Below the pieces are notes generated by a model. It had not been told where the DNA came from and made no database searches. It saw only the letters and a program-made list of their open reading frames with translations. Position numbers and translations under genes: made by a program. DNA of 64,000 nucleotides. Source: Pseudomonadota bacterium. GTDB taxonomy: Bacteria; Pseudomonadota; Alphaproteobacteria; Rhizobiales; Xanthobacteraceae. This document shows positions 9,581-17,850 of the stretch, piece after piece; within the stretch, counting starts at the first letter, position 1; the number at the start of each line of letters is the position of its first letter. Location: NCBI GenBank assembly GCA_018240595.1, contig JAFEFL010000025.1:124001-188000 (forward strand). Reading direction: 5' to 3'.

Positions 9581-9721
9581 TTCACCCTCCCCTGGAGGGG
9601 GAGGGTCGCGAGCGATAGCGAGCGGGGTGGGGTGATCTTCGCGACGTGCCGCGTTCTCACCCCGCCCCGATTGCTTTCGCTGCGCTCAGCAATCGACCCT
9701 CCCCCTCCAGGGGAGGGTGAA
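9581..9721. repeat. Long inverted repeat between moxR-type gene and ligC
   Basis: Two perfect 28-bp arms (9581-9608 and 9694-9721) of the CCCTCCCC...GGGGAGGG type flank an 85-base centre that itself contains shorter inverted segments (GGGGTGGGGTGA facing TCACCCCGCCCC). The whole could fold into a long hairpin between two converging genes. Related G/C-run elements occur at about 36.33, 54.79 and 57.81 kb. Confidence 0.85.
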
Positions 9722-9736
9722 AAACAAGCCGCCGCC

Positions 9737-10702
9737 CTACTCCGCCGCCACCGCCTGCGTGCCGAGCAACTGCCGCTCCAGCCGGTCGAGCACGCGCATG
9801 GTCGGCAGGCATTTCGCCAGCGACGATTCCGGCTCGCGCTTCTCGCGAATCGCGGCGATGAACTCGCGATCTTCCAGCTCGACGCCGTTGAGCGACACGC
9901 CGACGCCGGTGAGATCGACCGGCTTGTCGTAGCCGTCCACCAGTTCGTCATAGCGGCCGATATAGGTGCCGTTGTCGCAAATGTAGCGATAGAACGAGCC
10001 GAGCGGCCCGTTATTATTGAACGACAGCGACAACGTGAAGATCGCGCCCGACGCCGCCTTGAGCTGGATCGCCATGTCCATGGCGATGCCGAGTTCGGGA
10101 TGCATCGGCCCCTGGATCGCCTGCGCGTCCACCACCTTCTCGCCGGTCTGCCACAGGAACAGATCGACCGCGTGGCAGGCGTGATGCCACAGCAGATGAT
10201 CGGTCCAGCTCCGCGGCTGGCCGAGCGCGTTGAGATTGGTGCGGCGGAAGAAGTAGGTCGTCGCCGCGAACTGCTGCAGCTTCAGTTCGCCCGCCACCAT
10301 CTTGCGGTGCACCCATTGGTGGCTCGGATTGAAGCGGCGCACATGGCCGGCCATGGCCACCACGCCCTTTTCCTTCTGCACCTGCACCAGGCGTTCGGCA
10401 TCGGCGATGTTGTCGGCCATCGGGATCTCGACCAGCACATGCTTGCCGGCGCGCATCGCCTGCTCCGCCTGGCGCGCATGCATGGGCGTCGGCGTCGTCA
10501 GGATGACGGCTTCGACACCCGGTTGCGCCAGACCTTCGGCGAGATCCAGCGTCCAGTGCGGGACGTTGAACTTCTTGGCCACCGCTTCGGTGGCGTCCGC
10601 CACGCCGCCGACCAGCGACGCGACTTGAACGCCGTCGATCTTGGCGAGCGCCTCGAGATGCTTGTTGCCGAAGGCGCCTTCGCCGGCGACGCAGATCTTC
10701 AT
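9737..10702 (-). CDS. ligC: 4-carboxy-2-hydroxymuconate-6-semialdehyde dehydrogenase, LigC-like
   Basis: A Gfo/Idh/MocA-family NAD(P) enzyme (321 aa) that would oxidise the ring-opened product of protocatechuate 4,5-cleavage, in its cyclic hemiacetal form, to 2-pyrone-4,6-dicarboxylate. The N-terminus is a Rossmann fold (MKICVAGEGAFGNKHLEALA). The family EKP-like position reads VEIPMADN, and the substrate domain contains DHLLWHHACHAVDLFLWQTG. The length matches known LigC (about 315 aa). It follows ligB by 25 bases. The later pathway genes (pyrone hydrolase, hydratase, aldolase) are not in this window. Confidence 0.88.
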   Translation of the reverse strand: MKICVAGEGAFGNKHLEALAKIDGVQVASLVGGVADATEAVAKKFNVPHWTLDLAEGLAQPGVEAVILTTPTPMHARQAEQAMRAGKHVLVEIPMADNIADAERLVQVQKEKGVVAMAGHVRRFNPSHQWVHRKMVAGELKLQQFAATTYFFRRTNLNALGQPRSWTDHLLWHHACHAVDLFLWQTGEKVVDAQAIQGPMHPELGIAMDMAIQLKAASGAIFTLSLSFNNNGPLGSFYRYICDNGTYIGRYDELVDGYDKPVDLTGVGVSLNGVELEDREFIAAIREKREPESSLAKCLPTMRVLDRLERQLLGTQAVAAE

Positions 10703-10727
10703 GATGAACTTCCTTGCAAGTCTTCGC

Positions 10728-11594
10728 TTACGCCGCCTGGCTCTGCGCCGCGGTGCGGTTCTCGAGCACCAGGGTGGCGCCGGCGGTGTTGGAAATCGGG
10801 ATGTGATAGTTGCGGTGGATCTGGCTGACGTTGCCGAGCAGCGCGCCGCGCATCGTGATCCAGTTGAGGAATTCGACGCCCTGCGCCCCCGCCTCGCGGA
10901 CCAGATCGATCACCGACAATTTGGTCAGCGCTTCCGGATCGCGCACGATGGTGTCGAGGCAGTAGAGATCGAACTTCTTGTTGATGAAGCCGGCGCGCGT
11001 GCCGTCGAGCTGATGCGACAGGCCGCCGGTGCCGAACACCACGACCCGCAGATCCTTCGGATAGCTTTCGATGGCGCGGCCGATGGCGCGGCCGAGCTTC
11101 CAGCAGCGCAGCGGCGTCGGCAGCGGATGCTGCACGGTGTTGATCGACACCGGAACAGTCGTTACCGGCCACTTGCCGCCCGCATTGGGAAACAAGAGGT
11201 TCATCGGCACGGCAAAGCCGTGATCGACCGCCATGTCCTGACACGAGGTGATGTCGAACTCGTCGGCCACCAGGTGCTCGATGATGTGCCATGACAGCGC
11301 CGCATCGCCCGGGAACGAGTTGAGCACCGGCAGGCCCCAGCCCTCGTCCTCGCTGCGGTACTGCGCGGCAGCGCCGACCGCGAAGGTCGGCATCTTGTCG
11401 AGGAAGAAATTGAGGCCGTGGTCGTTATAGATCATGACGACGACGTCGGGCCTGGCCTGCTTCAGCCAGCTCAGCGCCGGGCCGTAGCCGTCGAAGAACG
11501 GCTTCCAGTAGGGGTCATTCTGCTTGTTCTCGGCGATCGCCTTGCCGATGGCCGGAATATGCGATGTCGCGATTGCGCCGACGATTTGTGCCAT
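10728..11594 (-). CDS. ligB: Protocatechuate 4,5-dioxygenase beta (catalytic) subunit
   Basis: The catalytic subunit (288 aa) of a class III extradiol dioxygenase, which opens protocatechuate between C4 and C5 with Fe(II) and O2. Iron ligands can be placed at His12 (ATSHIPAIG), the His of YNDHGLNFF (about 59) and a Glu near 240 (GVEFLNW). The catalytic His sits in GTGGLSHQLDG. The ATG at 11594 gives the family start MAQIVGAIATSHIP; a longer open frame upstream overlaps ligA and is spurious. It begins 5 bases after ligA. A gallate-cleaving relative is possible, but the separate A subunit favours protocatechuate. Confidence 0.92.
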   Translation of the reverse strand: MAQIVGAIATSHIPAIGKAIAENKQNDPYWKPFFDGYGPALSWLKQARPDVVVMIYNDHGLNFFLDKMPTFAVGAAAQYRSEDEGWGLPVLNSFPGDAALSWHIIEHLVADEFDITSCQDMAVDHGFAVPMNLLFPNAGGKWPVTTVPVSINTVQHPLPTPLRCWKLGRAIGRAIESYPKDLRVVVFGTGGLSHQLDGTRAGFINKKFDLYCLDTIVRDPEALTKLSVIDLVREAGAQGVEFLNWITMRGALLGNVSQIHRNYHIPISNTAGATLVLENRTAAQSQAA

Positions 11595-11599
11595 GGTCG

Positions 11600-11941
11600 T
11601 TACCTTCCCGCTGCCGCCAGTTTTTCCTTGAACGCTTCGACGCTCATGCCGGTCTGCTGGGCGCCGAGGTCCTGGACGTTGAGATTGAGGATGCCGGCGA
11701 ACTTGGCGAGGTAATAGACATTGCCCCCCGCGGCCAGCAGCTTGAGAACGTTGCGCTCGCGGATCGCCGCGCGCTGCTCGTCGTTCAGTCCGTATTTGGT
11801 GCAGTAGGCGTCTTCGTCGCGCTTGAATTCTTCGCGGTTGGCGGCGGCGTTGAACGAGTAGCACATGGCGTTCAGGGCGTAGCCCTTCTGCGCCTCCGCG
11901 CCGTCGTAGACGATGGTGCCGGGAATATCGTGATGCTGCAT
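11600..11941 (-). CDS. ligA: Protocatechuate 4,5-dioxygenase alpha subunit
   Basis: The small helical subunit (113 aa) that closes over the LigB active site. The family features are the DIPGTIVYDGAEAQKGYALN start, the EFKRDEDAYCTKYGL segment and the glycine-rich NVYYLAKFAGILNLNVQDL helix. The ATG at 11941 is preferred over a GTG 36 bases upstream because it fits homologue length. It is first in ligA-ligB-ligC, and a perfect FNR/FixK box lies about 70 bases upstream. Confidence 0.9.
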   Translation of the reverse strand: MQHHDIPGTIVYDGAEAQKGYALNAMCYSFNAAANREEFKRDEDAYCTKYGLNDEQRAAIRERNVLKLLAAGGNVYYLAKFAGILNLNVQDLGAQQTGMSVEAFKEKLAAAGR

Positions 11942-12003
11942 GGTGGCGCTCGCGGTACGTCGTTGACCGGAGCGCACGGTGCAGAGTGGGCTATGCCACT
12001 ACC

Positions 12004-12017
12004 TTGATCCAGATCAA
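12004..12017 (-). promoter_or_regulatory. FNR/FixK-type box upstream of ligABC
   Basis: TTGATCCAGATCAA is a perfect TTGAT-N4-ATCAA dyad, the binding consensus of FNR/FixK regulators. Its centre is about 70 bases upstream of the ligA ATG, which would suit activation near -41.5 if transcription starts around 11969. The site is seen directly. Regulation of an oxygen-using ring-cleavage operon by such a protein is inferred. Confidence 0.7.
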
Positions 12018-12130
12018 CGTGGCACCGGGCAATATATTTCGGAGTATTCAGATGCCGGAGATGCGCAACGGCAAGCAGCAACGCATGCGTGATGCGATGC
12101 GCCGTTGCGATGAACCTTGAACCAGCCGCT

Positions 12131-12169
12131 GTCATTCCGGACGCCGCGACAGCGGCGATCCGGAATGAC
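12131..12169. repeat. Dispersed palindromic element
   Basis: GTCATTCCGG at 12131 faces CCGGAATGAC at 12160, with inner dyad bases. This is the common intergenic palindrome type of rhizobial genomes. It lies between ligA and the lipoprotein gene. Confidence 0.7.
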
Positions 12170-12186
12170 TCCGGAAAAATTGGCGT

Positions 12187-13074
12187 TCAGGCCGCCGGCT
12201 TCTTCTTCGGCTTGCCCGCCGGCAGCTTCACCATCTGCGTGTCTTCGTCACCCGGCAGGGGCGAAACGTCCGCGTTGGCGCCGGTATCGACGTGCGACGG
12301 CTCGGTGCGCGATGTTTTCGCCTGCGCCGGTTTCTCCGCCGCGGGCTTCTCGTCCGCGGGCTTGGCCGCGTCGTCGGCCTCGGGCCTGTTCAGCCAGCCT
12401 TGCGCCCTCGCATAAGCCACGATCTTGTCGCCGATGGCGCGGCCGAGCTTGCGCGACGCGATCTCGACGTCGGGCGACAGCTTTTCCTTGGCGCCATCAC
12501 CGGCCGCCAGCACACCGGCGATGGCGGCATTGTCCGCGGCCGCCGCCTTGCCGGACGGCAGCTTGCCGCTGGCCCCGGCCGAGAACGACATCAGTTCGCG
12601 TTTGCCGAAGCTCGAGAACTTCGACACCGTCATGTCGGCGGTGACATTGCTCTTGCCGCCGCCGATGCCCGCCTCGTTCTTCTTGGCGTTGGCATCGCTG
12701 GGGCGCAGCCGGCCCTTCACGATCACCGCGTCGCTCGAGGCCGCCATCGATTCCTCGGCGCCCGGCGCGGCATCGAGCCCGGCCTGCCGCAACGTGGCGA
12801 CGATGGTGGCGACGATCTCGTCATTGACCCGGTCGATGGTGCGCGGCTTGCGCTCGAACGTCGGGAAAGCGCCGATCTTGCGCTCGAGCCGGGCGGTGTA
12901 GCCGCGATCGATCAGCAGCACGTCCGAATCGACGCTGAAATCGCTGACCACGATGGCCTTCGGCCGTGGCGACGATGTCGCCGACGAGGTCAGGGTGCCG
13001 CCGGCATTTTGAACGTCGGATTCGACGCAGCCGGACAGCAGCAGCGCGGCGACGCAGATGCTCAGGATTCGCAT
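12187..13074 (-). CDS. Outer-membrane lipoprotein, DUF4410-like
   Basis: A lipoprotein of 295 aa. MRILSICVAALLLSGCVES is a clear lipoprotein signal with lipobox LLSGC (Cys16). The middle (RPKAIVVSDFSVDSDVLLID, then DEIVATIVATLRQAGLDA) resembles DUF4410 proteins, which share a nucleotide-like alpha/beta fold and have no settled function. The C-terminal 70 residues are Lys/Pro/Ala/Asp-rich and probably disordered. It lies 82 bases after the FAD oxidoreductase gene on the same strand. The ATG at 13074 was chosen because it begins the signal peptide; the longer open frame upstream overlaps that gene. Confidence 0.72.
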   Translation of the reverse strand: MRILSICVAALLLSGCVESDVQNAGGTLTSSATSSPRPKAIVVSDFSVDSDVLLIDRGYTARLERKIGAFPTFERKPRTIDRVNDEIVATIVATLRQAGLDAAPGAEESMAASSDAVIVKGRLRPSDANAKKNEAGIGGGKSNVTADMTVSKFSSFGKRELMSFSAGASGKLPSGKAAAADNAAIAGVLAAGDGAKEKLSPDVEIASRKLGRAIGDKIVAYARAQGWLNRPEADDAAKPADEKPAAEKPAQAKTSRTEPSHVDTGANADVSPLPGDEDTQMVKLPAGKPKKKPAA

Positions 13075-13156
13075 GGAGGAAAGGCTCGGGGTTGGCGGCG
13101 GCAGCGGATTCGGCCGGCGGATTGGCGCGCTCTCATGCGGCCAATCGTGGAACCGG

Positions 13157-14689
13157 TCAAGCCGGACCCGGCTCGGTTGCCCCCGCTTTCCCCTTCCGTC
13201 GCTTGCCGCGATGGCCTCGTCTTTCGGTCTGCCCGGCGGCCGGCTGGCCAACCTGCGCTTCGGCCGGTGTCCCGGCCGGCTCGGCCACCACGGGCGCGGC
13301 CGCCAGGGCCGCGGCGGCGATGCGCTCGGGTGGCACCACCGGCCCTGCGGCCGCAACGGCGGCGCGGCGCGCTTCCTTGGCGAGGCGGCGGCGTTCTCGC
13401 AGGCGCGACAGCGAGCGTTCGACATTCTCGGTGGCGCTGCGCCACCAGTACAGGCCCTGTGCGACGCCGGCGCCGATACGGCCGCCGGCCCATACCAGTT
13501 CATAGGGCGCGAACAGCCGCCAGGTGTCGTCGTTCTCGACGAGGCCGCGCGCGATCAGCTCGCCGGCCATCGCCGTGGTGTTGAGGCCGTGGCCGGCAAA
13601 GCCGCTCGCCACCCACACGCCGTCCGCCATCTGGCCGATCTGCGGCATGCGGTGGATGGTGCGGCCCAAGGTGCCCGACCAGATATCGGCGACCGCCACC
13701 GGGCCGAGACCGGGAAACTTGCGCGCGATGTCGGACGAAAGCGCACGGGCAAAGCGGCCGGCCTCGGCCGGCCAAACGCGCACGCGGCCCGACACCATCA
13801 GCCGGTCGCCACCGACGATGCGGTAGTGGTTGTCGGCGCGGTCGGTGTCGCTGATGGCGCCGCGATACTTGATGAATGCGCCCAGCCGCTCGCCCAGCGG
13901 TTCGGTGACCATGACGTAAGTCGTGACCGGCAGCAGCGTCGCCGCCAGCGACGGCATCAGGCTGCCGAGCTGCACATTGCCGGCGAACACCACATGCGAA
14001 GCGCGCACGCGGCCGTTCGGCGTGACGATGCGCTTGCGCACGCCGGCGGGATCGATCGACAGCGCCGGCGTCTCCTCGAAGATGCGCGCGCCTTCCTGGA
14101 CCGCCAGCGCGGCGAGCCCGATCGCGTAATTGAGCGGATGAATGTGAAACGCGCCCGGGAAATGCAGGGCGTTGAAATAACGCGCGCTGGAGATTTCGGC
14201 GCGTACGCGCTCGGTCGGCCACATCTCGACCTCGGCGCCGAGCCAGCGCAGGCGCTCGACCTGGGCGCGCACGGCCTTGGCATTGTCGGTCTGATCGACG
14301 TGCAGCCAGCCGGCGAGCGGATCGACGCCTTGCAGGCCGTTGTCGGCGATGGTGCGGCGGACGTAATCGACGCCCTGCTCCGAAAGCGCCCAGAGCTGCT
14401 TGGTGTGGTCGACGCCGATGCGCTCGACCATGTTGTCGATGCTTTCGGAAAAGCCCGGCAGCACGAAACCGGTGTTGCGGCCGGATGCCGCCTCCGCGAT
14501 GCGGCCGGCTTCCAGGATCGCCACCGACCAGCCGCGCCTGGCCACCTCGCGGGCGACCGTCAGGCCGGCGAGTCCGCCGCCGATGACGCAGACGTCGATG
14601 TCGAGATCGAAGCCGAGGCGCGCGTGGTCGGGACGCGCAATCCGGGTCGTCTCGTACCAGGTTGCCGCCGTCGGGTCGGGTTCGGTCAT
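13157..14689 (-). CDS. FAD-dependent amine oxidoreductase (DAO family)
   Basis: A D-amino-acid-oxidase-fold flavoenzyme (510 aa), close in layout to gamma-glutamylputrescine oxidase (PuuB). It has the dinucleotide fold VCVIGGGLAGLTVAREVARRG near residue 30, EASGRNTGFV-type flavin contacts (AASGRNTGFVLPGFSE), a substrate domain, and the C-terminal GVWVASGFAGHGLNTTAMAG motif. The last 80 residues are an Ala/Pro/Arg/Lys-rich tail not typical of the family. The ATG at 14689 is the first start near the family length. Upstream, the same frame reads through a 15-bp triplicate repeat encoding VPEDP units, so an earlier GTG cannot be excluded. The substrate is unknown. Confidence 0.78.
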   Translation of the reverse strand: MTEPDPTAATWYETTRIARPDHARLGFDLDIDVCVIGGGLAGLTVAREVARRGWSVAILEAGRIAEAASGRNTGFVLPGFSESIDNMVERIGVDHTKQLWALSEQGVDYVRRTIADNGLQGVDPLAGWLHVDQTDNAKAVRAQVERLRWLGAEVEMWPTERVRAEISSARYFNALHFPGAFHIHPLNYAIGLAALAVQEGARIFEETPALSIDPAGVRKRIVTPNGRVRASHVVFAGNVQLGSLMPSLAATLLPVTTYVMVTEPLGERLGAFIKYRGAISDTDRADNHYRIVGGDRLMVSGRVRVWPAEAGRFARALSSDIARKFPGLGPVAVADIWSGTLGRTIHRMPQIGQMADGVWVASGFAGHGLNTTAMAGELIARGLVENDDTWRLFAPYELVWAGGRIGAGVAQGLYWWRSATENVERSLSRLRERRRLAKEARRAAVAAAGPVVPPERIAAAALAAAPVVAEPAGTPAEAQVGQPAAGQTERRGHRGKRRKGKAGATEPGPA

Positions 14690-14704
14690 CGGATCGGTGT
14701 CATC

Positions 14705-14749
14705 AGGAACGGGATCTTCGGGAACGGGGTCTTCGGGAACAGGGTCTTT
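14705..14749. repeat. Three tandem 15-bp repeats
   Basis: Three consecutive copies of about GGGAACGGGGTCTTC (14705-14719, 14720-14734, 14735-14749) with one or two differences each. They lie just upstream of the chosen start of the FAD oxidoreductase, in its reading frame (VPEDP units). Confidence 0.85.
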
Positions 14750-14880
14750 ATGTCGCTCTCCGGCACGGGGATGCCGGCCACCCCCGCGGCGGGGGAGTGC
14801 TAAGGTGCCATAGATTCGAACCGGTCTCACCGGTCAATCCCTTGCACCCCGGCCGCCCCGCCCAACCGCTGGAACTGCTT

Positions 14881-15408
14881 ATGCGGCGTCTTCTGCTTCT
14901 GCGCCACGCAAAAACCGAGCCCGCCGCCCCCGGTCACGAGGACCGGACACGTGTCCTGGTCGAGCGCGGCCGCAAAGACGCGGCCAAGGTTGGTGCCTAC
15001 ATGGAAACTCACGCGCTCGTGCCCGACCGCGTTGTGCTGTCACCGGCCAAGCGGGTCCAGGAGACTTGGAAGCACATGGCCGGTGCGCTCAAGCGCGCGC
15101 CGGGCGCCACCACCGCCGAGCAGATCTATGCCGCCACGCCGCATGACGTCCTCGCCGTCGTTCTCGGCGCGCCGGCGACCGCACATTCGCTGTTGGTTGT
15201 CGGCCACAATCCGTCGCTGCAGGACGTCGCGCTGATGCTGATCGCGTCCGGCGACATCGATGCGCGCGAAAGACTGCGCGAGAAACTGCCGACCGCCGGG
15301 CTCATTATCATCGACTTCCCGTTCGACGATTGGACCAAGGTGCATCCACAGTGCGGCCGGCTCGAGCGCTTCGTTACGCCGAAGACGCTCGAACTCGGGA
15401 CCCGATAG
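14881..15408 (+). CDS. sixA: Histidine phosphatase, SixA type
   Basis: A small phosphoglycerate-mutase-fold phosphatase (175 aa) of the SixA group, which removes phosphate from phosphohistidine in HPt domains. The catalytic RHAKTE is at residues 8-13, with the second His in VVGHNPSLQ and a supporting Arg in LVERGRKDA. The ATG at 14881 gives MRRLLLLRHAK, the family start. A 73-codon upstream extension has no family support. An HPt protein (31.1 kb) is a possible substrate, but this is only suggestive. Confidence 0.85.
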   Translation: MRRLLLLRHAKTEPAAPGHEDRTRVLVERGRKDAAKVGAYMETHALVPDRVVLSPAKRVQETWKHMAGALKRAPGATTAEQIYAATPHDVLAVVLGAPATAHSLLVVGHNPSLQDVALMLIASGDIDARERLREKLPTAGLIIIDFPFDDWTKVHPQCGRLERFVTPKTLELGTR

Positions 15409-15413
15409 CGCGG

Positions 15414-16025
15414 CTAAGGCACGAGGTCGCGCGGCAGATCGTCCGCGCGATAAAGGCCGGGCTTGTTGAATCTAAAGAAGTTGCCACCTTGCCAGAGAAA
15501 CAAGGCGAGGAAAGCGGCGACGAACGCGGCGCCCGCGTAGGTGCCGCTCTGCAGGCCGCGCACCGCCAAGGCGGCGAGCGCCAGCCCGACCGCCGCGAAA
15601 AGAACGATGCCCGGCCAATAGAGAAGCGGCACGCTGCCGCGCTCGTAGCGCGGCGCCGCGCCGGCCGCCGCGAGGCGGCGATGCAGCTCGGTCAGGAAAG
15701 CCGAATAGTCTTTGTCCTGGCGCACCTGCTCCATCATGCTTTTCCAGGTCGACGACACGATTTGAAGCTTCGGAGCGCCGCCGGCCCAGATCTCGGCCAG
15801 AAAGCGGCGCGACTGCATGCTGGCCGGCTTGAACGACAGCCGGATGCGGCCGATGTCGCGATAGGGCACCACCCCGGAGCGGCGCCCTGCCTGATAAGCC
15901 AATCCCTGCTCCGTCAGGCGGAAGGTGAAGGGCGCGCCGAGCAGCGATGGACGGTAAGTGTACTCGGGAACCGGCGCGGCGCCCGGAGCCTCGTCGACGG
16001 CGGTCTTGCTTTGTGACAATTCCAT
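15414..16025 (-). CDS. Hypothetical inner-membrane protein
   Basis: Not recognised as a named family. The first 120 residues form a soluble part with a PH-like feel (FTFRLTEQGLAYQAGRRSGV, VPYRDIGRIRLSFKPASMQS). Two membrane segments follow (about 137-155 and 162-178), then a short cytoplasmic tail ending FRFNKPGLYRADDLPRDLVP. It is convergent with sixA (5-base gap) and divergent from the coiled-coil gene at 16195. The layout suggests a small membrane-anchored protein. Confidence 0.6.
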   Translation of the reverse strand: MELSQSKTAVDEAPGAAPVPEYTYRPSLLGAPFTFRLTEQGLAYQAGRRSGVVPYRDIGRIRLSFKPASMQSRRFLAEIWAGGAPKLQIVSSTWKSMMEQVRQDKDYSAFLTELHRRLAAAGAAPRYERGSVPLLYWPGIVLFAAVGLALAALAVRGLQSGTYAGAAFVAAFLALFLWQGGNFFRFNKPGLYRADDLPRDLVP

Positions 16026-16194
16026 AAAGGCCCCGTGTAGAGGTGATATTCGCCGTTAACCATGATCGCGGTCTGCCTCGACCGGACCGGTCAAAGGGGC
16101 TTGCATATGTTCCAATCCCCAATCGTTTATAATATCTTAAGATTGAAATTGTGAGCGGCCGGCATCTGCCCGGTCGTGTGGTGGAGGCGTGGTT

Positions 16195-17691
16195 ATGGCG
16201 AAACTGTCGGACCTGTTTGGCCGCAAGATCGGCGAGAACGAGCCCGATCGCGGGTATGGCAGCACCCTGCCCGGCGAACGCGTTACCTCCCAGCCGGCAC
16301 AACCCGTAGCCCGCCAGATCACCGCGGAAAGCTATTCGGACATCGGCTCGCGCATCGGCGAGGAAAACGAGGCACTGCGCCACCTGCTCAACGACGCGGG
16401 CCGCAAGATCGGCGAACTCGATGAGCTGAAGTCGGCCTTCGAAAAGATCGTCACCCCCTTCAACGCCACCTTGCGGGCGCTGGAGCAGGAAAAGTCGCAG
16501 ACGCTCAGCCTGTCCGACATGCTGAACGAGTCGCGCGCCTCCTACGAAACCTTGCGCCGTGAATTCTACCAGGTCGAACGCAAGGCGACGGCCTTGGAAG
16601 CCGAAGCCGAGAAGCTGCGCGAGGATCTCGAGCTTGCCCGCGAGTCGAACCGCGGCCTCGAAAGCGTGCGCATCGAATTGTCGGACAGCGTCTCCGCCCG
16701 CACCACCCAGATCACGGAGCTCGAACGGCAGCTTGCGCAGGAAACGACCCAGCGCCGCGCGCTGGGCGACGCCCGCCGTACCGCCCAGGAACAGCTCGAC
16801 GCCTCGGAAAAGCGGATCGTCGAGCTCGAAGGCGAACTTGCCGCCGCCCGGGAGAAGCTTGCGCTGCTTGAGGACGAGAAGCGCGCGCTGCAGGCGAACA
16901 TCGACGCGGCGCTCAACGAGACCGCCCGCCTCACCCGCCGTCTCACCGAAAGCGAGAACACGCTGACCGCGACCCGCGCCCAGCTCGGCAAGGTCGAAGC
17001 GAGCTTCGCCGAAGCCTATGCCGAACGCGGCCGTCTCTCCTCCTCGCTCGACGAAGCCAAGGAGCAGCACCAGGCCGAGCGCAACAGCCTCAACATGCGG
17101 CTCGATGCGCTGCAGTCGCGCGCCGCGACCGCCGAGCGCCTGCTGGCCGAAGCGCGGCAGAACCTGATCGCCCGCACCGAGGAAGTTCGCGCCTTCGATC
17201 GCAAGTCGGTCGAGGCCACCATCTCGCGCAACAACGCTGAGAAGCGCCTGACGCAGATGGAAGCCGCGCACGAGCAGCGTGAGCGTCAGATCAAGGATTT
17301 GGAGCAGACCCGCATCGCGCTCTCCGAGCGTAATAACGCGCTGACCAAGGCGCTCAAGGCGCGCGAGACCGCGCTCGCCCGCGCCGACGAGAAGATCGCG
17401 GCGCTCACCGAGCGCAATGGCCATCTCGAGGCGGACGTCCAAGTGTCTCGTACCAATATCGAAAAGCGCGTCGAGGATCTGAATTCCGCGCTGCAGCGCG
17501 AACGCATGGAGCGCGCGGTCGTCGAAGGCGCGCTCGAGGCGGCGCGTAAGGACAATTCACGTCTCCAGAGCGAGGTCGCCGCCCTGCGCTCGACCTTGCG
17601 CCGCGGCATGCCGCTTATCGATGAAGCGCCCCAGGCCGAAACCGAAAACGCGAAAGGTTCCGAGCCCGCCGAGCAGACCGACAAGGTCTGA
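16195..17691 (+). CDS. Long coiled-coil protein with LFGRK N-terminus (paralogue 1)
   Basis: A 498-residue protein that is almost wholly alpha-helical heptad sequence from about residue 50 to 465. It begins MAKLSDLFGRKIGENEPDRG and ends with an acidic, disordered tail. No Walker motif, membrane segment or signal peptide is present, so it is not an SMC ATPase. A second gene at 20510 shares the N-terminal block (LFGRK, NEALRxLLxDAxxKIGELD, LRALExEKS) and the C-terminal ALQRExxxRAVVEGALE block. The short basic head, long rod and short tail recall crescentin and other bacterial intermediate-filament-like proteins, but that role is inferred. TGGAGGC lies before the ATG. Confidence 0.7.
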   Translation: MAKLSDLFGRKIGENEPDRGYGSTLPGERVTSQPAQPVARQITAESYSDIGSRIGEENEALRHLLNDAGRKIGELDELKSAFEKIVTPFNATLRALEQEKSQTLSLSDMLNESRASYETLRREFYQVERKATALEAEAEKLREDLELARESNRGLESVRIELSDSVSARTTQITELERQLAQETTQRRALGDARRTAQEQLDASEKRIVELEGELAAAREKLALLEDEKRALQANIDAALNETARLTRRLTESENTLTATRAQLGKVEASFAEAYAERGRLSSSLDEAKEQHQAERNSLNMRLDALQSRAATAERLLAEARQNLIARTEEVRAFDRKSVEATISRNNAEKRLTQMEAAHEQRERQIKDLEQTRIALSERNNALTKALKARETALARADEKIAALTERNGHLEADVQVSRTNIEKRVEDLNSALQRERMERAVVEGALEAARKDNSRLQSEVAALRSTLRRGMPLIDEAPQAETENAKGSEPAEQTDKV

Positions 17692-17753
17692 GGGCGACTC
17701 TCTTTTTCGCACCGCGGCGCGATCCGTCGCACCCTCAAAGCGCAACGACGATG

Positions 17754-17784
17754 GAACGCGGGAGCTTGCTCCCGCGTTCATTTT
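17754..17784 (+). terminator. Terminator after coiled-coil paralogue 1
   Basis: An 11-bp perfect stem (GAACGCGGGAG and its complement), 4-base loop CTTG, then ATTTTG. Confidence 0.82.
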
Positions 17785-17850
17785 GTAAGCGCGTGCGCAC
17801 AGGCGCGCGCTCCCGTTTGCGTTGCCATTTTCATGAATTGAGGAGGATGA

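Noticed and set aside
14705..14749. Short tandem repeat as a CRISPR array
   Set aside because: The repeats are contiguous with no spacers and read as in-frame VPEDP units.
16195..17691. Coiled-coil protein as an SMC-type chromosome partition ATPase
   Set aside because: No Walker A, Walker B, signature or hinge sequence is present; only the coiled coil is shared.
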